This document shows, piece by piece, positions 54,253-63,544 of a stretch of DNA of 64,000 nucleotides. Both the position numbers and the translations under genes were made by a program. Numbering within the stretch: the first letter of the stretch is position 1; each line of letters starts with the position of its first letter. The notes under the pieces are model-generated. The model was not told where the DNA came from. It saw only the letters and a program-made list of their open reading frames with translations, and ran no database searches. The stretch comes from Brucella pseudogrignonensis (GTDB lineage: Bacteria > Pseudomonadota > Alphaproteobacteria > Rhizobiales > Rhizobiaceae), in NCBI RefSeq assembly GCF_002252525.1, contig NZ_NNRM01000037.1:46088-110087 (forward strand). Reading direction: 5' to 3'.

Positions 54253-55794
54253 TTACAATTGCTTCCAGATCGGTGCCAGAGCGGCGACCGAAGCGGTGTA
54301 GCTGGGGAAAATCTGGTTATATTTTTGGACGAGTCCGGCGTCGGGCCCCTCGGGGCTGGAAAGGGTAGGGCTGACCCAATCCTTGATAATTGTTCTCATA
54401 TCCGGCGCAAGGCCGACGCCGACCGCGGCAATCATCGCAGCACCCGTCGCACCTGCTTCTTCACGGGTCGCCCGTCGCAGGTCAGCACCGAGACAGGCTC
54501 CAAGAATACGACGCAGTTCATCAGCGCGCGCTGCGCCGCCTGTGACGACAATTTCGCGTGGTATTTCTCCCATCGCGGAATAGCAATGGCGCGCCGAAAG
54601 GCCAAGGCCTTCGACCACAGACCGGACAATATCCGGGAAACGATGGCCGGAATTAAGACCGATCAGGCTTGCCCGCGCGCTTACATCAATGAATGGCCCG
54701 CGTTCACCCGCCTCAGAGATATAGGGGTGATAAAGGAGCTGCCCCGGCCGTGCCTGGGTGAGCCAACCATTCAGGCGGGCGATCAGCTCGGCTCTGTCGG
54801 CCTGGTGTCCAAAATCGCGTGCCATTTCACCGGCTAATGCAAAGACCCAGTCAAGATTGAGGGTGGCCGCCATATTGCTCTGAATTTGCGCGACCCAGCC
54901 GGGTATCGGCAACGGCATCACATAGCCGGAACGGGCACCGACCGGCATGAAGTCTTCTGCCGGTTTTGCGACCATATGCATTCCGGTCGAACCGATGATG
55001 GTGCAGGCATTGATATCGTCCTGAGCGAAAAGACCGCCGCCGATTGCCGTGCAGGTGACATCAACATAAGCGAGAGCGACCGGAGTACCCGCACGCAAGC
55101 CGGTCTGCCGTGCCGCAGCTTCCGTGAGCTTGTGTGTCTGCTGTGTGCCATCGATGACAGGCGGCAGAAGATATTTGAGGTCGTTGAGTTCAAGTGCGTC
55201 AATCACATCGGGGGAGTAATTTCGGGTGCGGAAATCGCCAAAAGTAAAACTTGCTTCCGATGGATCAACTACCCGTTCACCCGTCATACGGAAATAGAGC
55301 CAGTCCTTGCAGTGAAGTGAGGTTGTGGCTGTGTCAAAAACCTCGGGCATGATTTCCCGCATCAGCCCAAGTTGCGTTCCCATCTGGCAGGAATTGAGCC
55401 CGGCACCGGTGGAGACATAGCGCGCCTGATCGCACGGCTTCTGCTTGAGCTTTTCCGCACGATCAGCTGCACGGGCGTCCAGCCAAAGCCATGCCTCAGT
55501 TACCGGTTCACCGTGCTTGTCGATCAGCCAGGTACCATCACCCTGGCCGGTGACGCCGATCGCAGCGACACGATTGGCGATACCGGGAACCTTCTCGACA
55601 AGCTGCCGCAAAGCGAGAGCCGCGTCTTCCCAGGTGTCGTTCATATCCTGAACTGCCGCGCCATCAGGCCGCGTCACATACCGATTGGGGACGGCTGCGA
55701 CCGCTATCTGCTGACCGGACAGATCGAACGCCACTGTTTTGATGACCGAAGTGCCTGCATCGATGCCAATGAGTATATCCTGTTGTGCCATCAT
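54253..55794 (-). CDS. FGGY-family polyol kinase, erythritol kinase (EryA)-like
   Basis: The 513-residue kinase has the start ILIGIDAGTSVIKTVAFDLSG, the segment AIGVTGQGDGTWLID and WLWLDARAADRAEKL, then the conserved LHCKDWLYFRMTGERVVDPSEASFTFG. These segments recall erythritol kinase EryA of Brucella and Rhizobium more than xylulose or glycerol kinase. The ery genes eryB and eryC are not present, so another polyol or sugar is likely. The start overlaps the upstream ATPase by 4 nt. Confidence 0.82.
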   Translation of the reverse strand: MMAQQDILIGIDAGTSVIKTVAFDLSGQQIAVAAVPNRYVTRPDGAAVQDMNDTWEDAALALRQLVEKVPGIANRVAAIGVTGQGDGTWLIDKHGEPVTEAWLWLDARAADRAEKLKQKPCDQARYVSTGAGLNSCQMGTQLGLMREIMPEVFDTATTSLHCKDWLYFRMTGERVVDPSEASFTFGDFRTRNYSPDVIDALELNDLKYLLPPVIDGTQQTHKLTEAAARQTGLRAGTPVALAYVDVTCTAIGGGLFAQDDINACTIIGSTGMHMVAKPAEDFMPVGARSGYVMPLPIPGWVAQIQSNMAATLNLDWVFALAGEMARDFGHQADRAELIARLNGWLTQARPGQLLYHPYISEAGERGPFIDVSARASLIGLNSGHRFPDIVRSVVEGLGLSARHCYSAMGEIPREIVVTGGAARADELRRILGACLGADLRRATREEAGATGAAMIAAVGVGLAPDMRTIIKDWVSPTLSSPEGPDAGLVQKYNQIFPSYTASVAALAPIWKQL

Positions 55795-56918
55795 GCGATC
55801 TCCTGACCATGAGTGATCGCCTGTCCGCTATTGGCATCAAATACATGCAGGTCATTGGCAGGAAAATGCACGCCTATGCTCTCGCCAACTTGAACAGCAC
55901 TGCGCTCATGCTCGACGAGAACCAATGGCCTGTCACCAAGCGTTGCGCCAATATGGCTTTGATCGCCGAGCCATTGATTCACATTGACCCTTGCGGCCGC
56001 ACCTTGAGCCGTGCGCTGAACAGCATAGGGCCTGATACCAACCACGACATTTCCGAGTGAAACCACCAGATCGCGTGTCTCAGCTTTGAAAGCGTCGCTC
56101 TTATAGTCAAGTTTCTGGCCGTGCCCAAGGTCAAAGCTCAAGCCACCGTCGCTGTCTGCCGAAGCTTTGGCGGGAAAGGTATTCATCGGTGGTTCGCCGA
56201 CGAAAGTGCCGGTGAACAGATTGGCCGGTTTGAACTTGATTTCCTGCGGGCTTGCAAATTGTTGCAGGACGCCACCTTCCATCACGGCGATACGGTCAGC
56301 CAAAGCGTTGGCTTCCGTCTGATCGTGAGTCACCAGAATGGCGGTCAGCCCGTGCTCTTTGATGTAATGCTTGATACGGCCACGCAGCAATGTGCGCAGT
56401 TGTGGTTCAAGCTGGCCCATTGGCTCATCAAGCAGATAGAGATCGGCCTCGCGTACCAGCGCGCGTGCAAGCGACGCGCGCTGCTGCTGCCCGCCGGAAA
56501 TCGTGCCGGGCATGCGATGCAGGATGTCCGTGATTTCCAGCATCCCCGCCACTTCATTGACGCGGCGGGTGACATCGCTTTCCGGAAGCTTTGCAGCCTT
56601 CAGTGCGAAGGCGATATTGTCGCGAACATTCACAGTCGGATAAAGCGAATATCCCTCGAAGGCCATCGCGACATGCCTGCGGACTGGTGGCAACTGATGC
56701 ACTTCGCGTCCGGCCATGTTGATTGTGCCGCGAGAGACAGGCTCAAACCCTGCAATCATACGCAGCGTCGAGGTCTTGCCACAGCCCGATGAGCCTAACA
56801 GCGCTATGATTTCGCCGGCATTGATTTCCATGTTGAGGTTTTTGACCGCATGAAAACCTTTGCCAACCGGACCATAGAACTTGTCGACATTGGTCAGTTT
56901 GAGCATCGTCTTGGTCAT
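55791..56918 (-). CDS. Sugar/polyol ABC transporter, ATP-binding protein 2
   Basis: The 375-residue protein is a MalK/UgpC-type ATPase. Walker A is GSSGCGKT, the signature is ISGGQQQR, and Walker B is YLLDEPMGQL, with Gly and Gln unusually placed after the Glu-Pro; the switch is THDQTEA. It has a C-terminal TOBE-type regulatory region. Use of two distinct ATPases in one importer matches the glycerol transporter GlpSTPQV of Rhizobium. It overlaps the first ATPase and the kinase by 4 nt each. Confidence 0.88.
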   Translation of the reverse strand: MTKTMLKLTNVDKFYGPVGKGFHAVKNLNMEINAGEIIALLGSSGCGKTSTLRMIAGFEPVSRGTINMAGREVHQLPPVRRHVAMAFEGYSLYPTVNVRDNIAFALKAAKLPESDVTRRVNEVAGMLEITDILHRMPGTISGGQQQRASLARALVREADLYLLDEPMGQLEPQLRTLLRGRIKHYIKEHGLTAILVTHDQTEANALADRIAVMEGGVLQQFASPQEIKFKPANLFTGTFVGEPPMNTFPAKASADSDGGLSFDLGHGQKLDYKSDAFKAETRDLVVSLGNVVVGIRPYAVQRTAQGAAARVNVNQWLGDQSHIGATLGDRPLVLVEHERSAVQVGESIGVHFPANDLHVFDANSGQAITHGQEIA

Positions 56919-58009
56919 TGTCCGACCTCCAGTTCAACACGGCGTCCGGTTTGAGGATCAAACAGCAGAACGGCATTTGCATCGACAGCGACATGCGCCG
57001 GACCACGATCGGGTGCGTAGGTTCCCGCCGGCCTTGAAAGCATGATTTCGCGGCCGCGCTCCGTAACGGCAAGCGAAACGGTCTTTTCATTCAAGGGCGT
57101 TTCGGCTTCGATGGTGATGGGGATTGCGCCGGGTGTATCGGAGGCGACGAACCGGATTGATTCAGGGCGCAGACCCAGAAGCAATGACTGGCCCACATGC
57201 GCTGCGAGGCTTTGAGACAGGACGAGACGACCGCCCGAGAGCCGTGTTTCGATAGCGCCTGTCGGCATTTTCTCAGGCGTTATTTCGAGAAGGTTGATAA
57301 CCGGATCGCCAAACAGCCGCGCAATTTCAATGGTTGCCGGACGACAGTAGATATCCTCCGGGGTGCCGATCTGCGTTATGCCTTTGGTATCCAGAACAGC
57401 AATTCGGTCGCCCAGAGCCATAGCTTCCTTATAATCCTGCGTCACGTATATGACGGTCGCATTGCGTTCACGCAGCAGACGCGGCAGTTCAAGCCGCATT
57501 TCAAAACGCAGCTTGGCATCGACATTGCGCAACGGATCGTCGAGCAGCAGGATCGACGGGTCGCCAGCGAGCGCACGGGCGAGGGCGGTGCGCTGCTTCT
57601 GGCCGTTGGATAGCTCCTTTGGCTTGTGGCTTATGACATGATCAATCTTCAGGAGCCGTGCAAGATTGCCAACAGCCTCCCGGATCTTGTCCTTGCCGTG
57701 CCGCCGTGCGGTGAGTGGCGCAGCTATGTTTTCAGCCGCGTCCATATGCGGAAAGAGTGCAAAGTTCTGGAATGCCATTCCGAGGCCGCGATCTTCCGGC
57801 TCGACACCTGCCATGTCTTGCCCATTGAGGAAAATGCTGCCTTCGTCCGGGTCAACCACGCCGGCAATCAGGCGAAGAAGAACAGTCTTGCCCGCACCGG
57901 ATGGACCAAAAAGAACCACGGTTTCGCCGGTTGCGACGTCAAAGGAAACATTATCGAGGACTTTATGGCTCTTGAAGGATTTATGGATGTTTTTCAGTGA
58001 TATGGACAT
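56915..58009 (-). CDS. Sugar/polyol ABC transporter, ATP-binding protein 1
   Basis: The 364-residue protein has Walker A GPSGAGKT, signature LSNGQKQR (with Asn in place of Gly) and Walker B ILLLDDPLRNVD, where the catalytic Glu after the Asp pair is replaced by Asp. The switch is VTQDYKEA, with Gln instead of His. These three departures suggest weak or no hydrolysis, as in asymmetric ABC systems with one degenerate site. A TOBE-like C-terminus is present. GGGTGAG precedes the ATG. Confidence 0.86.
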   Translation of the reverse strand: MSISLKNIHKSFKSHKVLDNVSFDVATGETVVLFGPSGAGKTVLLRLIAGVVDPDEGSIFLNGQDMAGVEPEDRGLGMAFQNFALFPHMDAAENIAAPLTARRHGKDKIREAVGNLARLLKIDHVISHKPKELSNGQKQRTALARALAGDPSILLLDDPLRNVDAKLRFEMRLELPRLLRERNATVIYVTQDYKEAMALGDRIAVLDTKGITQIGTPEDIYCRPATIEIARLFGDPVINLLEITPEKMPTGAIETRLSGGRLVLSQSLAAHVGQSLLLGLRPESIRFVASDTPGAIPITIEAETPLNEKTVSLAVTERGREIMLSRPAGTYAPDRGPAHVAVDANAVLLFDPQTGRRVELEVGQ

Positions 58010-58012
58010 GTC

Positions 58013-58876
58013 TCACCCTTTCACCGCGCCGAGCGACAAGCCCTCGACGAGATAACGTTGGGCATAAAGTGCGATGGCGAAAGTAGGCGCAATCGAGAGC
58101 ACGATGGCCGCTGCGACTTGTCCGTACTGGATGCCGGAGGCTGTCACGAAGGCAAGCGCACCCACCGTCACCGGCTGTTTGTCCGCCGATGCAAGCACCA
58201 GTGCAAAAACGAAGTTGTTCCAGGCGAAGATGAAAGCCAGCAGTGCTGCGGCTGCAATGCCGGGACCAGCAAGTGGCAGAGCGATCTTGCGGAAGGTGGC
58301 ACCCCAGCTATGGCCTGCGATACGATAGGCATATTCGATATCGGCGGGCATATCCTCAAAATATCCACGCACGATCCAAAGGATCAGCGGCAGAACGATA
58401 AGCTGGTAGACCCAGATAAGGCCAACATAAGTATCGCTGAGACCGATCTGCTGAAAATAGATTGTGAGTGGCAGCAATACCAGCAGTGGCGGGGCAAAGC
58501 GGAACGACAGCAGCGTGAAAGCGATGTCTTCCGAGCCACGGAATTTCAACCGTGCAAAGGCATAGGCTGCAGGAACGCCAAGCAGAAGTCCGATTGCGAC
58601 CGATGTCACTGAGAGGAAGAACGAGTTGAACAGGTTCTTCATGAAACTGATTTCCAGAATGCCTGCCGATGTTTGCAGCTTGCCGGAAATCAGTGCGGTG
58701 TAGTTTTCAAGTGTGGGCGAGAACACCACGGAGGGCGGAACGCGCAGAATGGTTTCGTTGGTCTGGAAACTCATCAGGAAAATCCAGACAATCGGAAACA
58801 TGAAGAACAGCACCACAAGGGTCAGCGCAATGACACGCAGGATGCGTTCGAGAGGGTGAACATGTTGCATCGTCAT
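58013..58876 (-). CDS. ABC transporter permease (MalG-like)
   Basis: The 287-residue permease has six membrane helices and the cytoplasmic EAA-type loop near AYRIAGHSWGATFRKIALPLAGPGI. It belongs to the carbohydrate uptake CUT1 group. AGAGG lies 8 nt from the internal ATG at 58870, so the true start may be two codons downstream of the one given. Three bases separate it from ATPase 1. Confidence 0.88.
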   Translation of the reverse strand: MTMQHVHPLERILRVIALTLVVLFFMFPIVWIFLMSFQTNETILRVPPSVVFSPTLENYTALISGKLQTSAGILEISFMKNLFNSFFLSVTSVAIGLLLGVPAAYAFARLKFRGSEDIAFTLLSFRFAPPLLVLLPLTIYFQQIGLSDTYVGLIWVYQLIVLPLILWIVRGYFEDMPADIEYAYRIAGHSWGATFRKIALPLAGPGIAAAALLAFIFAWNNFVFALVLASADKQPVTVGALAFVTASGIQYGQVAAAIVLSIAPTFAIALYAQRYLVEGLSLGAVKG

Positions 58877-58882
58877 ATCCTC

Positions 58883-59803
58883 TTACGCTTCGGCATGGGA
58901 TTTTTCGCGAAGGCGGAGCCATTGCTTGATGAATATGTTCGACAGCGTGTAGGTGATTGCCCAGAGGATAATCATCAGTGCTGCGGAACGCCCGACATTG
59001 GTGGACTGGAAGAAATTGAGATAGGCTTCGACCTGGAAGACGGTCAGCCGGTTGCCCGGCCCGCCCTGGGTCATGGCGTAAATAATATCGAATTGCTGGA
59101 TGCTTTCGATGACACGGAAAAGCGTTGCAGTAAGTAAGAACGGTGTCAACATCGGCAGCGTAATGCGCCAGAAAACGAACAGGCGCGGCACACCATCAAG
59201 GGTTGCGGCTTCAAAAGGTTGCTGTGGTAACGAACGCAGGCCTGCCAGCAACAGGATCATGATGAAGGGTGTGTAGACCCAGATGTCAACAATCACCACG
59301 GTCAACATTGCGGTTGCGGGATCGGATGCCCAGCGGAAATTCTCAAGCCCCACTTGCGTGGCCAACCATGACATAATACCGAAACCAGGATTGGTCATCA
59401 GTTTCCACATCAGGGCGGCGAGGGCGGGTGCGGTCATCAGCGGCATTAGAAGCATGATCGAAATTGCATTGTTGATCATGGTCCGGCGCTGCAGCAAAAG
59501 CGCGATGCCAAGGCCCAGCAACAGTTCACAGATTACGGTCGAAAACGCATAGGTGGCGGAGACTTTGAGCGTGTTCCAGAAGGCCGCGTCGGTCATGAAG
59601 TTGAGGTAATTTTCGCCCCAATTCCATTTGCGGGCCCATGGCTGCGAAAGCCGGTATCGCTGAAGCGAATAGGCAACCGCTGTCAAAAAAGGCACGAGAA
59701 TGCCAATGCATGTCAGCAGCGCTGGCAGGCTCAGCAGATAGGGTAGCATTCGGCGACTGACACGACGGCGGCGAAGCACGGGCGCTCTGGTCATATCGTT
59801 CAT
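58883..59803 (-). CDS. ABC transporter permease (MalF-like)
   Basis: The protein of about 306 residues has six membrane helices, beginning with the basic stretch RRRRVSRRMLPYLLSLPALLT. The EAA loop is PFEAATLDGVPRLFVFWRITLPML, and GGPGNRLTVFQVEAYL precedes the last helix, as in CUT1 permeases. I place the start at 59803, after GAGG; the open frame extends to 59845 without membrane-like sequence. It sits between the binding-protein gene and the partner permease. Confidence 0.88.
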   Translation of the reverse strand: MNDMTRAPVLRRRRVSRRMLPYLLSLPALLTCIGILVPFLTAVAYSLQRYRLSQPWARKWNWGENYLNFMTDAAFWNTLKVSATYAFSTVICELLLGLGIALLLQRRTMINNAISIMLLMPLMTAPALAALMWKLMTNPGFGIMSWLATQVGLENFRWASDPATAMLTVVIVDIWVYTPFIMILLLAGLRSLPQQPFEAATLDGVPRLFVFWRITLPMLTPFLLTATLFRVIESIQQFDIIYAMTQGGPGNRLTVFQVEAYLNFFQSTNVGRSAALMIILWAITYTLSNIFIKQWLRLREKSHAEA

Positions 59804-59930
59804 GAGGCGGTGTCCTCGGCAAAGCTCCGCCATCGAGACAAACACGTCCCGTTCCTTGTCAGGCAGGCGGAATACTGAATGGGAATGATGAGGGCAGCGG
59901 TATTGACCGTCGCCCCTCGTTGCATCATTT

Positions 59931-61373
59931 TCAGCCGAGACCGGCTTCTTTCAGCTGGCGGTTCACGCTTTCAGCCAGCTGGTCGAGACCTTCATCGACA
60001 GGCACTTCCTTTGCCACCATCTTTTGCAGCATCGCAGCCCATTCGGTGGTCAGGTCGAAGAACAACGGCTGTGCCGTGAACTTGATCGATGCACCGTTCG
60101 CCGAGGCGTCGAACATTTCGACATAACCCGGATATTTCGCAGCGATCTTGTCGCGATAGGTCTGGTCCGCCCAGACCGATTTGCGGACAGGGTTTGTCAG
60201 ATCCATTTCGCGTGCGCCGAACAGATCGTGTTCAGGGCCGGTCGCCCATTGCAGGAAGAACCATGTTGCGTCCTTCTGCTTGGAGAAGCTCGACATGCAG
60301 AGCGACCAGATCCAGACATTTGGCGTTGGGCCTGAGGCTTCCGGGTTCGGCTTGAAGGCTGCATAGGCAAGATTGCCCATTTCGGCATTGCCCGGACCGT
60401 TCATGAAATAGCCAAGGCAGTCTGCATCATAAATGAGGGCCGATTTCCCGGCACCCAGATCCGTGCCGACCTGATACCAGGTATGCGTCGACCAGTCAGG
60501 GGCACCGGCTTCCTGGATCATCTGCACCCACTTCTTGTGGTAATCCTTGGAAACATCGGTGTTCATGGCCGCCGACAACATGCCGTCATCGGCAACTGTG
60601 AGGTCTTTCTGGCCGAAATTGGCATAGCCGGAGAGGAAGCCGGCATGGATTGTCGCCCAGCTGCGCGACCCGCGAACGCCCACGCCATATCCACCGGAAA
60701 GCACGCCCTTGGCCTTCTTACCGGTTTCAATCAGCTCGTCGAGCGTGGTCGGAACGGTCAGCTTGTTGGCGTCGAAAATGCGCTTGTTGTAGGTGAGGTT
60801 ATTCATTTCATAAGCCATCGGGATACACCATTGTTTGGCGTCTTCCGATCCGAGCTGTCCGCCCGGCTTTCCATTCCATGCGCAACTGTCAACGACAGGC
60901 TTGAGGAAATCGTCCCAGTTGTAATTGGGATTGGTCTGGCTTGCATCGGTGATATAGGGTTTGAGATCTTCGATCCAGCCAGCAGGGCCATAGGTCCATG
61001 TCATGTAAGCGCCTGACATGAAGGCATCATACTCGGTTGAGCCTGATGAAAGGGCTGCGGTCACCTTGTCGAAATAGACATCTTCCGGGAAGACATCATA
61101 TTTGACTTCCATACCGGTCAGTTCCTTGAACGCCTTGAGATTGGCGATCATCGCGTCGGTATAGGGGTGCTTGTTCAGCAAAAGCTTGACGGTCTTGCCT
61201 TCGTGCTTTTTCCAATCGAAATCAGCGGCGAGGGCGCGTGTGGCGCTCAGGTTCAGCAGAACCGACGCGGATGAAACACTCATCCCTAAAATGCCGAGCC
61301 CCTTCATAAGGCTGCGACGGCTCATCTGTCCGCGCTGAAACGCTGCGATCAGGTCTTTCTCTTTATCGTACAA
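59931..61373 (-). CDS. ABC transporter substrate-binding protein (GlpV-like)
   Basis: The 480-residue protein starts at TTG with GGAGGA 7 nt upstream. It has a Tat-type leader SRRSLMKGLGILGMSVSSAS and a cut near ALAADFDW. The mature part is a type I carbohydrate-binding protein of the bacterial extracellular SBP_1 group (KTVKLLLNKHPYTDAMIANL, EVKYDVFPEDVYFDKVTAAL). Large size and overall style resemble the glycerol-binding GlpV of Rhizobium. The ligand is unknown; a C3-C6 polyol or ketose is expected. Confidence 0.86.
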   Translation of the reverse strand: MYDKEKDLIAAFQRGQMSRRSLMKGLGILGMSVSSASVLLNLSATRALAADFDWKKHEGKTVKLLLNKHPYTDAMIANLKAFKELTGMEVKYDVFPEDVYFDKVTAALSSGSTEYDAFMSGAYMTWTYGPAGWIEDLKPYITDASQTNPNYNWDDFLKPVVDSCAWNGKPGGQLGSEDAKQWCIPMAYEMNNLTYNKRIFDANKLTVPTTLDELIETGKKAKGVLSGGYGVGVRGSRSWATIHAGFLSGYANFGQKDLTVADDGMLSAAMNTDVSKDYHKKWVQMIQEAGAPDWSTHTWYQVGTDLGAGKSALIYDADCLGYFMNGPGNAEMGNLAYAAFKPNPEASGPTPNVWIWSLCMSSFSKQKDATWFFLQWATGPEHDLFGAREMDLTNPVRKSVWADQTYRDKIAAKYPGYVEMFDASANGASIKFTAQPLFFDLTTEWAAMLQKMVAKEVPVDEGLDQLAESVNRQLKEAGLG

Positions 61374-61400
61374 TTTCGTTCCTCCCAGAAAGCCCCCTCC

Positions 61401-62354
61401 TCAAGGGGCGTATGACAAAAGATTCCTTGCAGTTACTTCGTCAACGATCAGGCCTGAAAGCAGACCGGATTTTAAAACGGCGCGGATCGCGCCGACCTTA
61501 TCCCGCCCCCCTGCAATTGCGATCAGGCGGCTCTTCCTCAGCACGTCAAGGTCGAGCGTGATCGAACGCGCAGTGAGCGGCGTTTCCACATGCTTGCCTT
61601 CTGTGTCGAAGAAGTATCCCAGAACCTCGGCCCTTGCTCCCATGGCCTTGATACTGGAGATTTCTTCGCGGTCGATCATGTCGGCCGCGACGAGTTGAGC
61701 ATCGGCTTCCACATTGCCGATACCGACGATTTTTACTTCGGATTCTGCTGAAAGCTCAAACACACCAGCGACGCCGCGCTGTGAAAGCAGAACTTCACGA
61801 TCCTCTGGCGTGTTGGCGGCGAAGGGCACAGGCAGCATGTAAGCCGGTGCCGATGTTTTCTCAGCGAGCTTGTGAATGACATCATGCGGATTGGCTGCAT
61901 AATTGCGCGCAAGTCCGCCAATGAGCGAAACGAACCGAATTCCAGTCGCTTCAATACGTCGGAGATGGGATGCGGCGGCAGCCAGCGTACGGCCATGGCC
62001 GATACCAAGGAGCTGATATTGTTGCGATGCGATCAGTCGATAGAGAAAATCGGCTCCGCGAATGCCGAGCGCCTTTAATGGCATAGCTTCTTCATTAAGA
62101 TCAGGCGCGACCTCGCAGACTTCAAGTCCGTATTCGTCCTTGAGGCTGTTCTCGAGGCGAATACATTCGCCGATCTCGCCCTCAATGGAAATGTTCACTG
62201 CGCCAGCCTGAACGGCGCGGGCGATAAGGCGGTGGGTTTTGACGCGGGGCAGATTGAGCCGATCAGCGACTTCAGACTGGGTCATGCCGCCCGCATAGTG
62301 CAACCATGCCGCCCGGATCGCCAGATCGTCCTCACTGTCAAACACCGCCGCCAA
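61401..62354 (-). CDS. SorC-family sugar-binding transcriptional regulator (EryD-like)
   Basis: The 317-residue protein has an N-terminal helix-turn-helix (RAAWLHYAGGMTQSEVADRLNLPRVKTHRLIARA) and a C-terminal sugar-phosphate sensor domain typical of SorC/DeoR/EryD/LsrR (GIGHGRTLAAAASHL, FVSLIGGLARN, AIAGGRDKVGAIRAVL). The start is TTG at 62354 with GAGG upstream. It is the first gene of the operon, 27 bp ahead of the binding protein, and its own operator-like repeats lie just upstream, so autoregulated induction by a phosphorylated substrate is likely. Confidence 0.88.
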   Translation of the reverse strand: MAAVFDSEDDLAIRAAWLHYAGGMTQSEVADRLNLPRVKTHRLIARAVQAGAVNISIEGEIGECIRLENSLKDEYGLEVCEVAPDLNEEAMPLKALGIRGADFLYRLIASQQYQLLGIGHGRTLAAAASHLRRIEATGIRFVSLIGGLARNYAANPHDVIHKLAEKTSAPAYMLPVPFAANTPEDREVLLSQRGVAGVFELSAESEVKIVGIGNVEADAQLVAADMIDREEISSIKAMGARAEVLGYFFDTEGKHVETPLTARSITLDLDVLRKSRLIAIAGGRDKVGAIRAVLKSGLLSGLIVDEVTARNLLSYAP

Positions 62355-62373
62355 AGTCGCCTCGTGTAATAAA

Positions 62374-62397
62374 GTTCACCATCTGAACAATTGTTAA
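62374..62397 (-). promoter_or_regulatory. Operator-like repeats upstream of the SorC-type regulator
   Basis: GTTCA-N5-TGAAC (62374-62388) is a perfect inverted repeat that overlaps TGAACA-AT-TGTTAA (62384-62397), a palindrome with one mismatch. The cluster starts 20 bp before the start codon of the regulator and is a good candidate for its binding site. Confidence 0.55.
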
Positions 62398-62903
62398 TCC
62401 TCTGCATGCCGTGTGTCAACGGGCAGTCGACCCAAGAATTGTCGGCGAAGCGATATCGGCGCCGTTCAAACGTGCACCCGAGCCAGACGGATTGGCGCCG
62501 ATTCAATCTGATGTTGGCTAGTGCGGGCCAATGACGGGTTTCCTTGAGGTTTTAAAAGAAGCCGCACTCGATACCGGGTTTCTTAATGCGTTCGAAACCT
62601 CGGTCTCCCACGAGGCATTTTGCCCTGGGCCAAGTTGCAGCAACGATTGCTCCTTTGTCTCTACAGTCGATACGCGGGAGAGTTGCGGCAAGCATGTGCG
62701 CGTGTTTCCGATGCCAAGCCTGCAATTTGCAATGCTAGGGTCTTCCGGGAGAATATTGGAACAGCCAGTGCCTCGGATTCCACGAAACTCGGCGCATGGG
62801 ATTGCAATCTAATGAGCGATGGCATGCTTGTTTTAGCGTCGAGATGGCATGATTTACGGGCATGCCTGAAACGCCAATGCTCACGTCGAGTAACTTACAA
62901 TTT
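62398..62903. other. Intergenic region between the operon and the DeoR remnant
   Basis: No gene is supported. The part near 62400-62520 should hold the operon promoter. No EcfG-type or sigma-54 consensus was seen. Confidence 0.4.
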
Positions 62904-63542
62904 TCATACAAACAGCATTCTCGCATTTGTACCCGCGTCGGTCGAGAACTGTCGCGCGACCAAGGTATCCTCGGTGACAATAGAAGCGAGTTCAGATGTC
63001 TGCCCGAACTTGTGGGCAGCGGCGGTTCCGAATTTATTCTGGGTCACCAGGGCGACAACCTCGGCAGATGCAGTCATCATCGCCTACTTGATAGTTGCTT
63101 CATCATAGCCAGCGGTTGTCAGTCCCAGTTCGGGTTGGATGCCGTGTACGCCGAGGAAACAGAGGTCCGCTTTGATGAGTGCAATCTCGGCCAGGACATG
63201 TGCGCCCAAAGTCATCTGGCTTCTTTTATCGAAACCGCCTCCGAGAAGGATGACTTCGATATGAGGGTGCTCGGATGTTTCAGTCGCTATCCGTGGGCTA
63301 TTGGTGACAATTGTCACCGCAAGGTCTCTCGGCAGCTGTCGGGCAAGTTCGAGATTCGTGGTACCACCGTCCATAATCACGAGATGGCCGGATGAGATTA
63401 GCTGCGTTCCGCGGCGGGCAAGCCTCACTTTCTCTTCATTGGAAACTCGGTATCTTTTGACAAAGGGAAGCCCTGCTGGCGACACGGGTAGGGCACCGCC
63501 ATGCACACGTTGGACGAGGCCGGCTCCAACCATTTCGCGGAT
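62904..63542 (-). pseudogene. DeoR/GlpR-family regulator, truncated and interrupted
   Basis: The frame reads IREMVGAGLVQRVHGGALPVS, then KVRLARRGTQLISSG, IMDGGTTNLELARQLP and GAHVLAEIALIKADLCFLGVHGI, which is a DeoR sensor domain. At 63084-63086 a TAG follows GYDEATIK, and after it the same frame continues with AMMTASAEVVALVTQNKFG to a final stop at 62904-62906, as a normal DeoR C-terminus would. A C-to-T change in a Gln codon explains the stop. The DNA-binding half is missing; homology stops near 63542, where an antitoxin-like sequence on the other strand begins. Confidence 0.8.
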
Positions 63543-63544
63543 GT

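Noticed and set aside
49423-62354. The right-hand operon as an autoinducer-2 (lsr) system
   Set aside because: A SorC-type regulator and an FGGY kinase are present, but there is no LsrB-like binding protein, LsrF or LsrG, and the importer is of the CUT1 type.
49423-62354. The right-hand operon as the erythritol (ery) locus
   Set aside because: The kinase and regulator resemble EryA and EryD, but eryB and eryC are absent and class II aldolases are not part of the ery pathway.
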